Of a DNA stretch of 64,000 nucleotides, positions 1 through 10,330 are shown in pieces. The number at the start of each line of letters is the position of its first letter. Within the stretch, counting starts at the first letter, position 1. The translations under genes and the position numbers were made by a program. The DNA comes from Azolla caroliniana (taxonomy: Eukaryota; Polypodiophyta), in contig JBHGNT010000003.1 of NCBI GenBank assembly GCA_043228905.1, positions 12,710,001 to 12,774,000 on the forward strand. Direction: 5' to 3'. Under the pieces are notes generated by a model that was not told where the DNA came from, made no database searches, and saw nothing but the letters and a program-made list of their open reading frames with translations.

Positions 1-119
1 ACTGGTATCCGGTTCTGTGTCGTCCTTTACTTGTTCAAATGGGTTTCTTGGCATGGGTCCATTGTATGGTTTGAGTCGGAACCCATTGACCCATTGACCC
101 AGAACCTAGCTGGCAAGTG

Positions 120-1260
120 TCCCTAATTGGTAGGAACCGTTGAACTCACGCATAATCCAGTATGGTCCGGTCCACCGAAACCGTAGCTTTCCCGCATCTT
201 ACCCATCCGGGTCTGGAACACGAGTACCGGCTTACCGATTCCGAACATCTTTTCGTTCCCTTTTCGGTGACGATCCACGAACGCTTTCCTTCGCCGCTGC
301 TCTAGTTCTAGGTGCATGATGCTGACTAGCCGGTGTTCTTCCAATTCGCACAACGCGTTTAACCGGATAGCTTCCGATTCCTTCTCATTTAGGCGTTCCC
401 GAATCTGTATTTGTAAACTCGGTACCTGGAACTCTACCGGCATCACTACTTCCAATCCGAATGCTAGGCAAAACGGTGTTGTGCGGATACTTGTCTTATA
501 TGCCGTTCGGTAGGCCCAGAGTGCACTATGCAGCTTTGTATCCCAATCCGTCCGGTTCTCATTGACGATTTTTCGTAGGATAGTCTATAGTGTTTTATTT
601 GTGGACTCTGCTAATCCGTTGGCTTGCGGATAATAGGGAGTGCTCCATTTGTGCACCACCGCATAAAATGTCGTCAAACTTTCCACTACCTGCCCTAAGA
701 AGTGCCCACCTTGGTCACTTATGAGCTCTATCGGACATCCATACCAGCACTAGATGCATTCATATAAAATTTTTGCCGTGGATGCTGTGGTGTTGTCGCG
801 TAGTGCTTTCGCTTCCACCCATTTCATGCAATAATCCGAAGCGACAATCACGTACCGGTTGTTGGTTCTCATTGCTGGTGGTTTGAATGGACCGACAAAA
901 TCCCGGCCCCATTTTTGAAATGGTTCTAACGGTAGCACGGGCTAGTGAGGCATTCTTGTTTGTTCGGTTGGTTCGCCCATTCGTTGACATAGGTCACATT
1001 CTGTAGCGTACCAGACTCCATCCTTCAATGTTGTCGGCCACCATAGTCCACTCTGCCATATTTTCATTGCCATAGCGTCTTCGGCATAATGTCCTCCAGC
1101 CACGCCGCAGTGTGTTCACGTAATATTATTTCCTTTTCGTTGTTGCACATTGCATGCCGCCATATGCCATCTGCGCCTTTGTGGTACAGTGTCTCCTGTA
1201 ATAGGCAGAAGTGCCAGCTTTGAACCGCTAAGCGTTTCCTTTCATCTCTGTTCATCTCCT
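120..1260 (-). pseudogene. G1 integrase (broken)
   Basis: Would insert element cDNA into chromosomes. On the minus strand an N-terminal zinc-binding part lies at about 1255-1000 (CDLCQR is recognisable). The core follows with GRDFVGPF (first Asp), ISDQGGHF (second Asp) and NGLAESTNKT (catalytic Glu), so the DDE residues are present. The C-terminal part (455 down to 123) is charged, with VFQTRMGKM; after it the frame shifts, because the GPY-like segment that G2 keeps intact is read here as FGGPDH. Stops separate the pieces near 940 and 750. It is a pseudogene of ordinary gypsy integrase. Confidence 0.85.
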
Positions 1261-2080
1261 CTGCTCAGAAATTGGTGCATGTTGGTGAGCCACTTGTCTT
1301 CCTTTGCGACCGTACTATCCGATGCCGTTTCTGTTGTGACTCTAAACAGCTCTGCATCCGGAAAGTCGTCTGGGACGCCGTCAACGATTTTGCTAGAATC
1401 TAACCGGCTTAAATAGTCTGCTACCGCATGTCGTATGCCAGGTCGGTGGAATATCTCGAACTCGAATTCTTGTAATAGTAACGTCCACCGGGCTAGCTTA
1501 CCGGTGAGTGATGCTTTGGTCACCAAGTAGAGAAGTGCCGAATGATCTACGTGAAAGGAAAATTTCCTTCCCAACAGATAGTGTCTAAACTTGGTGACAC
1601 TGTAGATCATACCCAAAGCCTCCCTTTCCATTGTGGAATAATTACATTCCACTTGGGACAGCTTCCGGCTGGCATAATAGACTGGCTGGTACCAATTTGG
1701 TTCTGTAAGTTGCATCAGTGCGCTTTCGATTGTGATGTCGGACGCGTCAACGAACACATAGAACTCTTTAGACCAATCCGGAGGTTGCACCACTGGCGCT
1801 TGTGACAATAGAACTTTAAGTGCCCGGTAAGCCTGGTCTTATGTGTCCGTCCATCGGAACGATGTCCGATGTACCGCGGCATACAATGGTGTAGCCAGGT
1901 CTGCCAGATACCGGAGCATTCGGCTATGCCACCGAATTTGTCCTAAGAACTGGCTTAGTGCCTTTGCCGTGGCTAGTTTCAGTGCCTCTAGGATTGCTTT
2001 TACTTTGTTTGGATCCACTGCGATACTGTCCTTGCTCACTATGTGGCCCAATAACGCTCCGCTGGTTACTCCGAACATGC
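1240..2080 (-). pseudogene. G1 RT thumb/connection and RNase H
   Basis: The two minus-strand pieces 2078-1839 and 1808-1242 encode the end of RT (GHIVSKDSIAVDPNK, then FLGQIRWHSRMLRYLADLA) and a gypsy RNase H. RNase H shows FVDASD, YYASRKLS, the MEREALGMIY box and FHVDHSALLYL, which supply the expected acidic residues. It would degrade the RNA strand during reverse transcription. A stop divides the pieces at about 1820. The tail FHRPGIRHAVADYLSR leads towards integrase. Confidence 0.85.
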
Positions 2081-2122
2081 ATTTTCTCGGGTTTAGGCTT
2101 AGTCGGTAAACCCTACATTTCT

Positions 2123-3440
2123 CTAGGCATAGTCGGAGGTGCTGAAGGTGACCCCTTCCTGGCTATAAACAACGAAGTCGTCCAAGAACACTTGCATGAA
2201 TGCCGGAATGAATTCTCCGAAAATCTCCATGATGATCTGCTGGAAGGTTGTCGGCGCCGTTTTCAGTCCGAACATCATCACTATGGCAACAAAGACTCCC
2301 CATTCGGTGACAAAAGCGGTTTTCTCTTGGTTGGCAGGGTGCATCCGGATCTGATTATAGTTGTTGAAACCGTCTAGAAAATTGTACATCTCATGACTGG
2401 CAACCGCATTCAGGAATCCATCCGTGAATGGAAGCGGGAAGGCGTCCGTTACCGTAGACGCATTCAATTTCCGGTAGTCGACGCACACTCTTATCTTACC
2501 GTTCTTTTTGGGTACTATGACTATCGGGCTGAGGCATGTGGCTTTCTTTACCGGTCGGATGAAGCCCACTCTTAGCAACCTGTCGATTTCTTCTTTGACT
2601 TTTGCTGCGTAATTCGGGTTCATTCGGTAACGTCGTTGCGCTACCGGTTTGGTGTCTTTACTCAGATGTATTTGGTGTTGATACAACTGAGGATCGAGTC
2701 CCCGCATGTCCTCGTAGGACCAGGCGAACACATCGCGAAATTCTTTTAGGAGTGTGATCATTGCCGTTTGGTTCTCCGGGGTCATTTCCTTCGCGATGTG
2801 CACCGGTCTTGTGTCCTCTGTGGTACCTAGGTTTACCTCTTCTAGTTGGGATGCTTTCACACGTCGCGAGACTACCATTTCTTTTTCCAGTGCCTCCTGT
2901 GCTTGCCGTAATTCCCGGATTGCTTCTTTATCTGGTTCCTCGTCAGTCCCGTCCGGTTGCAGTATGTACGGTGATACTGCTTCGGCTACATCAATCTCGA
3001 ACAGAGGTACGATCTTCAGATTTTCCTGCAAGTATTGATCGACCTCTTTGTCCGCCAATCCTTCCAGCATGTTGACACATTCCGCATATAGCGGCGTTGA
3101 TTCGTTGCTGGTACCGGATCGTGGTTGAGTCGGTACTCGTACTTCCGCTTTTCCACGCCGGAACGTAATTATATTCTTCCTCCAGTTTTTCTTGATGTGT
3201 GTTGTTTTTAACCAAGGGCATCCCAACAATAGTGGGTAAGCTCCCTGAGCCTGTAGCTGGAGAACTACTGCGGAAATGCGAAATGTGTGACCACCGATGG
3301 TCACTTCTAGATCACGTATTAATCCGGTCGGCCGTACTGAGCTTGTGTCCGCCATCCGAAGCCAAAACGGGTACGGTTCCCAGTCATGGATTCCTAGAGT
3401 GTTACACGTTCAGAGGCTGATCACGTTCACGCCGGATCCT
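2123..3440 (-). pseudogene. G1 aspartic protease and reverse transcriptase
   Basis: The protease site is at 3440-3400 (minus), where IIDGGSGVNVI carries a D-G-G-S variant of the D-S/T-G motif; G2 has the same sequence. A long open stretch from 3355 then holds the post-protease linker (GAYPLLLGCPWLK), a conserved spacer and the RT fingers and palm: VPKKNGKIRVCVDYRKLN, FLDGFNNYNQI (motif A) and MQVFLDDFVVYS (catalytic DD). The frame ends soon after the catalytic motif. It is close to complete in this portion but is cut from the rest by frameshifts. Confidence 0.85.
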
Positions 3441-3464
3441 CCATCGATAATCGTGCCCGGTAGC

Positions 3465-4094
3465 TCATTTCCCTTCAACGTTGGTTGTGATTGTCAGACT
3501 GCTCGTGTCCACCATTGTCGGTCCTTCCTCCGGATTTGAAAAGAATGCCGGAGCCGGTGGTGTGTCACCTGCCGTCCTTGTCTTCAGTTGTTCCGTGAAG
3601 CGTGGTACCAGTTGCAATAGCCGGCCTAACGGCAGCGTTATTTGGCATTCTTGTAATGCCTGCCATGTTGGGTTTTTGGGCTGCCCCGGGCCGGTGAACT
3701 CTTCGGCATTTTCCTTTTGTTGTTCGAGCTCTGCCGCATTCCGCTCATTTGCCTTCTTCACCCATTCGGTTACCTGCTTCCGGATGGCTTCTTGAGTTTC
3801 CCACTCCATGGCTTTGCCTTTTGATCTTGTCGTGACTTGTTGTATGTACGCATCTTCCGTGTCTACCATGTTCACCGCTGGTCGCTTGTCGTAGCTCTTC
3901 GCCGGACATTGATTACTATAGTGGCCTTCTTGCCGGCAATAATAGCAGTACGGCTTCCGGGTGTTGCTCGATTCTGTGTGTGTGCTTGGTGGAGGTCCTA
4001 TGGTAAGTGCTTGGTTTTGGTCCGGTTGGCTGCTTGGAGTGCCCTTTTCCAGTTCCCGTGGATGACCCCCCTTTTTGTTGAAATGACGTTTCAT
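3465..4094 (-). pseudogene. G1 gag C-terminal region with CCHC zinc knuckle
   Basis: A 209-residue open stretch holds CYYCRQEGHYSNQCPAKS, a C-x2-C-x4-H-x4-C zinc knuckle that binds genomic RNA in the particle. It is followed by a basic and then Glu-rich segment leading to protease. The zinc knuckle lies about 50 residues from the start of the frame. The upstream Arg/Tyr/Asp-rich stretch (4351-4091) is read in another frame and so is frameshifted. Confidence 0.8.
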
Positions 4095-5569
4095 GAAATT
4101 CTTTTTGTTTCGGTAACCTTGAAGGTGTTGGTCATCATAGTTGCCATAGTTGTCCCGTCGGTGGTTGTAACCAGGGGAGTTATCCTGGTTGTATCTCTCG
4201 TACCGTCCATTATAGTCCCTGTATCTATCCTGTCTGTCATACCGGTCATAAGCGTCTCTTCGATCGTTGTACCAGACATCTTGTGCCGGTCGGTAGCGCT
4301 CCTCTTGACGCTAGCGTTCTTCTTCGTCCTCTTGGTTGCTTCGTGGTTCAATTTGCCGGACCGGTGGTGCTTGCCGATTTAACAAGTTATACTCACACCA
4401 TTCCATTGTGTGACTTCTGGAGTGGCAAAGCAAGCATTGGGAATGCATGGTGCATTCCAGCGCCGAATGTCCGGCATTCAGGCATGTCGTACATTAAATT
4501 GCTTGCCAGAAACGAAGGTCCTCTTCCGTTGGTAGTGCACACTGAAGTGCGCCCATGGTTAGCCATGAACTTGAGGTTTCCATTTCCCGAACTTGATCGA
4601 TCACTTGATCTATGCTGCTAGTGCGGAAATCAATAACGGTGCACACCGTACGTAAGGGTTCCCGGAGAACTTCTAAGAATATGGCCTTTGTTTCTTCCTC
4701 TGGTGGTGTTCGGCTGAGCTGACTGAGGATCCACGGGAACCGGATGACAAACTGTTGAATGTTCTCCGTTGCTTCCTACCGGATACTGTAAAATAAGCCT
4801 ACCATTTCCCGTTGGTCCATCTCCTTGTGAAAGAAATGCAAATTTTTGTCTTTAATGTTTCAAACGTGGGGTGGTGCTGGGATCTTGTGTTCGGTGCCAT
4901 CTGGCGGCCGGTCCCTCCAAGGTCATGCCGAACTCTGCCCTTTTTGAGCGTTCCTCTTCGGCTGCATTTAAGCATTGGGACACATGGTTCGCCTCCCAGG
5001 TCTGCTGAAACGCATGGACGTGGGCTTCCGCGTCTGGATCATCCCGGTATCTGGGATATTGGAACGACATATCGTCGTTTGGTGTCAGTACACGGGCTAG
5101 TGGTGTCGGTGGTCGTTCCTCCTCTTTTGGTGTCGGAGGTTTTTTCCCGGTCTTTTGTCACCGTCAGAGGTCTTTCTTGATCCTCTTTCAGTGTCGGAGG
5201 CTTCTCCTCCTCGACTGCCAGTGTCGGAGGCTTCTCCTCCTCGATTGCCGGTGTCGGAGGTCTCTCGTCCTCGACTTCCGGTACCGGAGGTTCTAGCCTT
5301 GTCAATTCTGGTTCCGGTGCCGGCAAGGTATCCGATTCCTCATCCTCTGGTCTGTCTAGGGTGTCGTTACTGCTGCGGTAGTTCGTCTGCGTGCTGTATT
5401 TCCCGTCCGAACCCGATTCAAATGCCGAAAATGCTTCGGATTCGCCTTCCCCCGCTGCCAATGCTTGGAGAAGGGATTCCGCTTCCCGGAGGCTGCTTAG
5501 GCTGCTTCCTTCGTCCGGGTAGGCGTTTTGTGGTAACCGAAGTGATTCCTTGGCCACTCTCTGGATCAC
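4095..5569 (-). pseudogene. G1 gag N-terminal and capsid region
   Basis: The N-terminal piece (5569-5039) is acidic and proline-rich, with repeated EEEKPPTLAVEEEKPPTL-type units of about 10 residues. A second piece (5070-4852) contains MSFQYPRYRDDPDAEAHV and GMTLEGPAARWHRTQ, the retrotransposon-gag capsid motif that G2 also carries (MAFSYPRFNGETDA). The remaining stretch to 4350 is frameshifted. Gag would form the cytoplasmic particle. The Pro/Glu repeat is not seen in G2. Confidence 0.7.
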
Positions 5570-5581
5570 ATTGTAATTGAG

Positions 5582-5594
5582 CCTTTATATAGGT
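5582..5594 (-). promoter_or_regulatory. TATA-like box ahead of G1 gag
   Basis: Minus-strand CCTATATAAAGGC lies some 15 bases upstream of the open gag frame. This would be the LTR promoter if the LTR reaches here. The surrounding Cys-poor, CCGG-rich sequence also contains two adjacent copies of a GCATACAAAACGGT repeat. Confidence 0.4.
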
Positions 5595-5759
5595 CACCGG
5601 TGCTGCATACAAAACGGTGCTGCATACAAAACGGTGCCAACCGGCACCTGTTTGGAACCGGTCCGGATCCGGATCGGCATATCGATTCCGGTTCGTCCGT
5701 TCACTCCATAATTATAATCTATTCTACTTAATTAAAATATATTCTGAATAACCATCCCT

Positions 5760-6488
5760 TTCACATTCTGGTCTTTAACTCCTTTGCCGGCCGGGTAACA
5801 ATAAACTCCTCATTGCATTTCTGTGAACATTCAACCACTGTTATTGTTTCATGTTGCATCACAAATGCACCATCTTTATCACAGTCTTCACTAGTTGAGG
5901 CATAATTATTTTGCTATCTCTTCCCTCTTTTTTCATCATTTTTCTTTTTGTAGCACTCAGCCTGTGTATGGCCTGGTTTTCCACAATACCAACAGCCATC
6001 ATCATTCAAATAAGTTTGCTTACCTCTTCCTCGATTGCTCCCCCTACCTCTGATGTTGTTTCTTCCACTTACAGTCTATTGTCCTCTTCCTTGATAACTA
6101 TTGTTGTTGGTTCTAGGTGAACCAAATCTTCCATGGCCTCTTCCTCGCCTCTTCCAGCACTATTGTAGAGGGCTTGCCTCTCAGTCTCAGAGTTCCCTTT
6201 GTTTGCATCATCCATCTGATTTCTTTCTTCCACTGCAAGCATTGAAACCAGATCTGGAAAATGTTGTCCATTTTAGGGTTAGGGTTAACATTTATGATAA
6301 TCATGATGATTGATGATAAAGATAGACATGGTGGGTGTGATGACGATGGAGAGTATGATGGTGAGAGAGATCATGAAGAGGTTGAGAATCATTGAGAAGC
6401 ATTGCGGGGTGGGGGATGGTGCCTAGAATGGCTCCACCCCCCTCCCAAGGGGGTTCAACGTTAAGGGGAGAGAGAGGAAGAGAGATGA

Positions 6489-6525
<37 letters not shown>

Positions 6526-7104
6526 GGTTATTTTTGTATTCATTCATTCCCCATAAAGGGTTAAATAGGTACAAAAGGGTAGATATACAAGGGTGCAAGC
6601 CCCTTGGGCATTCACACCTAGTCACTTACTCACACCTCTTTGTATCCACCACACTCACATACATATCAACGCATTACATTGTTCACCCTCACTTATCACA
6701 CTTATGAATCACATGTCCGTCTCGTACGGTAACACAAAACTTGGGATGCTATCCCTTGTGAGAATAGATGGTTTGAAGCTTTTATATTGAGGTCCTAAGC
6801 CTCTTAAGCATATTTCCACCTTATCATCATCTTCTACCTTCACATTGATAGAAGCAAGTGATTCACATATGCTCTTTATTTTCAGAGCATACTCATTTAC
6901 TGACATCTTACCTTTTTTTAAGGTATTTAGCTCAGTCTTCAACTGAAGCTTTCTAGCCTTTGTATTCAATGCAAACAATTTTACTAAATTGTCCCAAGCT
7001 TCTTTTGGAAGCATGGCATCCTGTATGTCTCCAAGCATCGAATCTGAGATGCTAAGTGACAACCAATGCAATACCTTTCTTGCCCCTTGGTTCCATTCCT
7101 TCAT
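5760..7104 (-). pseudogene. C0 copia gag (UBN2 plus CCHC), split by solo LTR
   Basis: The first part (7104-6735) is a typical copia GAG-UBN2 domain: LSLSISDSMLGDIQ, AWDNLVKLFALN and MSVNEYALKIKSICESL. The second part (6261-5900) continues with DLVSMLAVEERNQMDD, an Arg-Gly rich stretch and the zinc knuckle CWYCGKPGHTQAECYKKK near 6000-5950. Removing S1 with one target copy joins SIPSF to PDLVSML in frame, which confirms the continuity. Frameshifts occur in the Arg-Gly stretch and a stop follows the knuckle. Confidence 0.85.
6262..6734 (-). mobile_element. S1: 473-bp solo LTR
   Basis: It begins TGTTACCGTACGAGAC and ends ACAACA on the minus strand. The flanks are TTTTG and TTTTC, a 5-bp target duplication with one mismatch. 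A second copy, S2, lies at 45781-46259 on the plus strand. It contains a GA tract, a TATTTAA-like box and AACCCTAACCCTAAAA near its 3' end. No primer site or coding sequence is present, so it is a solo LTR left by LTR-LTR recombination. Confidence 0.85.
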
Positions 7105-7438
7105 GTACTCCAGATGTTATACATCTATTTAGAATAAAGTTTCTTGTGTTTACCGCTTCTACCCAGTAATACAATGGCATATTCTTTTCAGTCATCATGG
7201 CTCTTGAAATGTTCACTAGATTTTTGTGTTTTCTCTTGGCAACTCCATTTTGTTGTGGAGCATATCTACATGTAAATTGTCTGCTTATTCCTTGATTACA
7301 TAGAAAATCAGAAAATTCATTTGAGAAGTACTCTCCTCCTCCATCAGATCTTAAGCATTTTATTCTAGTTCCAACCTGCATTTAAACTTACGGAAGCAAT
7401 CAAATACTTCACTTTTTTCTTCCATGAAGTAAACCCAT
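7105..7438 (-). pseudogene. C0 copia integrase fragment
   Basis: Holds the end of the core: KCLRSDGGGEYFSNEF (second Asp region), then APQQNGVAKRKHKN and NFILNRCITSGVHE. The Glu expected in NGVAERKH is Lys here, so the catalytic residue is lost. Upstream [18 protein letters not shown] is in another frame. After SGVHE the sequence passes straight into gag at about 7105. Confidence 0.8.
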
Positions 7439-7442
7439 GGGA

Positions 7443-7970
7443 AAGTATCTCGATGGATTTTATTGTTAGTTTACCTCATACACAGAGGGGTCATGATCTC
7501 ATTTGGGTTGTCGTTGACCGACTAACAAAACTGGCTAGATTTATTCCTACAAAAACCAAAGTAACCGCACAACAATTGGTTTATCAATTTGTTCATGAGT
7601 TTTTTATTTATTTATGGATTACCTATGGATATTGTTAGTGATCGATATTCCAAGTTTACTTGGGACTTTTGGACTCAGGTCTTTAAGAAGCTAGAAACTA
7701 CGTTGAGCATGAGTTCCGCAGATCATCCTCAGTTTGATGGACAAACTGAACGAGTTAATCAAATTATTGAGGACATGCTTTGAGCTTATGTAGCAAAAAC
7801 CCCTTTTAAGTGGGAGCAATACCTTCCTACCTTAGAATTTGCCTATAATAGCTCTAAACATACATCCACTAGATATAGTCCTTTTATGTTGATGTATGGT
7901 TTTCAGCCACGTGCCCTAGTTGATGTCACGAATTATCGTGATACATTAGACAGTACACACAATTTTTTAC
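7443..7970 (+). pseudogene. Chromovirus integrase core
   Basis: Shows [20 protein letters not shown] (first Asp), a frameshift at about 7620, then [16 protein letters not shown] (second Asp) and FDGQTERVNQIIEDML (catalytic Glu). A stop follows, then AYNSSKHTSTRYSPFMLMYG. Canonical SDRDPKF is here SDRYSKF. The frame is interrupted at 7971 after STHNFL by an inserted element and resumes as QDMNQML. Confidence 0.85.
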
Positions 7971-8420
7971 CATTATAGATAGAGTACGTTTTAGAATACC
8001 CACACATATTCTAAATGTATTAACCCTTTTGGAACTGTCATTTTTTCTAAGCCTAAATTTGTAAATAATTTAAAATTAATTTTCTAGGGGTTTTTTTAGT
8101 AGAGAAAAAGAAAATAATTATATAAATATTGAAACACCATTTATCCATGGGCAATAAAGATAATTGGTATTTACTATATAGTATTCAAATTCCAAGTATC
8201 TTTGCATTCAACATCAATGGTGTTCAAGTATTTGATGTATTCAACCTATTCAACAACCTATTCAACGTATTCAAAACGTATTAAAATGTACTCAATGTAT
8301 TCAATGTATTTTACCTTTAAATACGTATTCTAAGAACTTATAATTTTTTTTTAGAATACTTATAAAATACGTAGCATATGTATTGTATGCGTATGGTATG
8401 CTACGTATGTTACAACCATG
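7971..8420 (+). mobile_element. 450-bp AT-rich insertion with 8-bp TSD (hAT-like MITE?)
   Basis: TTTTTTAC occurs at 7963-7970 and again at 8421-8428. Joining them restores the chromovirus frame (HNFL-QDMNQ). An 8-bp duplication is typical of hAT transposons. The ends both begin CAT when read inward, but the terminal inverted repeats are weak. The interior has degenerate repeats of TATTCAACGTATTCAA type and inverted TAGAATAC/GTATTCTA motifs, and no coding capacity. Orientation is arbitrary. Confidence 0.65.
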
Positions 8421-8428
8421 TTTTTTAC

Positions 8429-8914
8429 AAGACATGAACCAAATGTTGCATATTGCCAAAGAAAATGTTCAGACAACTCAAGATCATGCTCGATTTTATG
8501 TTGATCAGGATAGACGTCCTCGTACATTTACTATTGGTGAAAAAGCTTTTTTGCGTGTCCCTACTGACTCTACATCATTGCTCGTAGACAAGTGCGCTAA
8601 GTTAGCCCCACGATATTGTGGCCCATGAGTTGGGTCATCTGCTTATCACCTTGCCTTACCCCGTAAGGTTGGTATTCATCCTATTTTGCACATCCATCAC
8701 AATCCAGGATCTTGTAACATTAGAGGGGTTTTCTTACAAACCTCATGTTCCTGAACAAATTCTTGATTCTCGTACTAAACTTTTACATTATAGAGAGATT
8801 CGGCTATTCAAGATCAAATGGATGGATAAACCTATTGATGATGCCACGTGGGAACGCGAGCATACTCTTAAGGCACAATTTCCGCACTGTATATTGCAAG
8901 ACTGCAATCTTTGA
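8429..8914 (+). pseudogene. Chromovirus integrase C-terminus and chromodomain
   Basis: Starts with MNQMLHIAKENVQTTQ and IGEKAFLRVP (integrase C-terminal beta fold), then frameshifts at about 8620. It ends with a chromodomain: REIRLFKIKWMDKPIDDATW, then EREHTLKAQFP. In chromoviruses this domain steers integration to chromatin. The acidic and aromatic residues (W of KIKW, W of ATWE) are kept. Confidence 0.85.
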
Positions 8915-8926
8915 AGTAGGGGAGTA

Positions 8927-9372
8927 TGTTATGTACACATAACATAGGTGAGGGTAGCTCACTATTATTTACATAAGTGAAAGGTATGTTATGTAATGTT
9001 AAAAAGGGGACTAATGTGATTGGATAGAAGGAATGATAGGTGCATGCACTATCATGATTTGGACAACCAATGAATGGAGAGCCTTTTAGAAAGGCACATC
9101 TATTCAAGAAGCTTAGGAAAAGGTATAAATATGAGCCTTAGCTACCCTCGTAAGGAGGTTACGTCGTAAGGTTGATGTCCTAGACACCGATCGTGTTTAT
9201 CTCTTCCAAGGTATTAGTCATCATAATATACGGCGGTATGAGACGTTGGTGGTAGGTTGGCTATGTCTAGATCATAGCTCAGGGGTGGTCGTGTGGAACG
9301 GATTCTTCTATCCAATCTATTTTCCATCTTTTACTTTAGTTTGGTCTATTGATTAGAAATAGACTCTTAACA
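8927..9372 (+). repeat. Chromovirus 3' LTR
   Basis: It follows the purine run GAAGTAGGGGAG and starts TGTTATGTACACATAACA. The end is placed at CTCTTAACA, giving TGTTA...TAACA termini. A TATA-like GGTATAAATATG lies at about 9121-9132. There is no second LTR in the window for comparison, so the right end is an inference. Confidence 0.55.
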
Positions 9373-9387
9373 CTTGAAACGTACATG

Positions 9388-9660
9388 AAATGGTCAAGAT
9401 TGCGACTTCCAATACATGAACTTATCCCTTAACTTACTAGACATCCATTCAATCAATTGACCATTTGTAACATTCACTTCCAATGGATACCAAAAGTGTC
9501 GAAAAATGGAGCCTTTCTTCACCATGGATCTTTGTCATCCTAAACATTCCAAATCCCTTTCATTACATGATATGAGACTAAACTTCCTCCAATTAATATG
9601 TAATCCGGAAGCCAATACAAATTGGTTCCATACAAGCATCCCCTTCTCAAGATTTTCTCG
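9388..9660 (-). pseudogene. LINE (L1-type) reverse transcriptase fragment
   Basis: Minus-strand translation gives NLEKGMLVWNQFVLASGLHI, then NWRKFSLIS, YPLEVNVTNGQLIEWMSSKL and RDKFMYWKSQS. This matches the region after the catalytic box in plant non-LTR retrotransposons (ASGL.IN..KS, then LG.PLG, then W). Two stops interrupt it. Its upstream side is replaced by a TGTATG tract. I infer the family from motif spacing only. Confidence 0.6.
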
Positions 9661-9822
9661 TGAGGCATATGTTGTATTTATTTTATGTATGTATGTGTTC
9701 ATATGTATGTATTGTATTCCATGTTTATTTATGTATGTATTATGTTGTATGTGTGGTATATCTTAGTTGTATGACATGTGTGTATGTATCTATGTGTTAT
9801 GTGTGTATATGTGTAGGGGCTC
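9661..9822 (+). repeat. TGTATG-type simple repeat
   Basis: Imperfect TGTATG/TATGTATG tract, the same motif that forms the large arrays at 13196 and 15532. The short open frames across it are repeat artefacts. Confidence 0.8.
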
Positions 9823-9989
9823 ATGTCTATTTGCACCTAAATCATAGATATTCTTTTACTAATAAAGACTCAAGAGTTCATTATTTTGTTTGATAGCTAT
9901 TCTATATTTAAACTTCATGAAATTTCATCAACAATCATCATGAATACCCCATCACTACAAGAAGTTCCTTCAAATGCTCAATAACTTCT

Positions 9990-10330
9990 CACATCACAAC
10001 ATTATTTAACGAGGAAGAGATTAATATATGACTAATTCAATATGTGAAGCTTATCAAGCATATATGTGTTACATGGGTCAAGCCACATTTGACATACATA
10101 TCAATCACACTATTGGCAATACAACATCTCTTTCTAATACACCTTTTCCTTAGATTATATAGTTTGCAACAAACAAACACACCAACTTGCTATAATAATA
10201 AAATACCTACGGTTCAAATAATGTTTCAAATAAACAATAATTCATTAGATGAGACGAAAGTAATATATTACAACACATGCAAAGATTTATTTATCAATCT
10301 CCTTCCTTTACAACAAGTAGAAATGAGGTC
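9990..10330 (-). pseudogene. PPR-protein-like remnant
   Basis: The minus strand near 10125-10065 reads RDVVLANSVIDMYVKCG, the hallmark of plant PLS-type pentatricopeptide repeats (NALIDMYAKCG). In plants these bind organellar RNA. Only about one repeat is legible; stops and shifts surround it. 9823-9989 shows nothing recognisable. It could be a captured fragment or the decayed end of a host gene. Confidence 0.5.

Larger units (their letters stand above)
1..5720 (-). mobile_element. G1: Tat/Athila-like Ty3/gypsy retrotransposon, 3' end beyond window
   Basis: Read on the minus strand the order is gag (5569 down to 3465), aspartic protease, RT, RNase H, integrase (to about 120), the Ty3/gypsy order. 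Pol resembles G2 throughout, so both belong to one lineage. A TATA-like box at 5582-5594 lies just upstream of gag. The 3' LTR is not in the window and no clear 5' LTR boundary is visible; the element abuts copia remnant C0 near 5720-5760. Several frameshifts and stops make it inactive. The Tat/Athila assignment rests on motif style and needs a tree. Confidence 0.85.
5760..7440 (-). mobile_element. C0: rearranged Ty1/copia fragment
   Basis: On the minus strand an integrase piece (7432-7105) comes before gag (7104-5760), the reverse of normal copia order. This must therefore be a deletion or recombination product of two copies. Gag is interrupted by solo LTR S1. Protease, RT and RNase H are absent. 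It is bounded by G1 on the left and by an opposite-strand chromovirus on the right. Confidence 0.8.
7434..9372 (+). mobile_element. Chromovirus (Ty3/gypsy) 3' half: integrase, chromodomain, 3' LTR
   Basis: The element starts abruptly inside integrase at a CCATGG shared with C0, then runs to a chromodomain and an LTR. The chromodomain and QTERVNQ-type integrase place it in the chromovirus clade, distinct from G1-G4. It is 5'-truncated, frameshifted at about 7620 and interrupted by a 450-bp insertion. Confidence 0.85.

Noticed and set aside
5911-6120. Plus-strand hydrophobic 69-residue ORF (possible membrane peptide)
   Set aside because: Antisense of the copia gag Arg-Gly and zinc-knuckle region.
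6270-6295. Interstitial telomere (AACCCTAACCCT)
   Set aside because: Only two units, at the same place in two LTRs of one family; belongs to the LTR.
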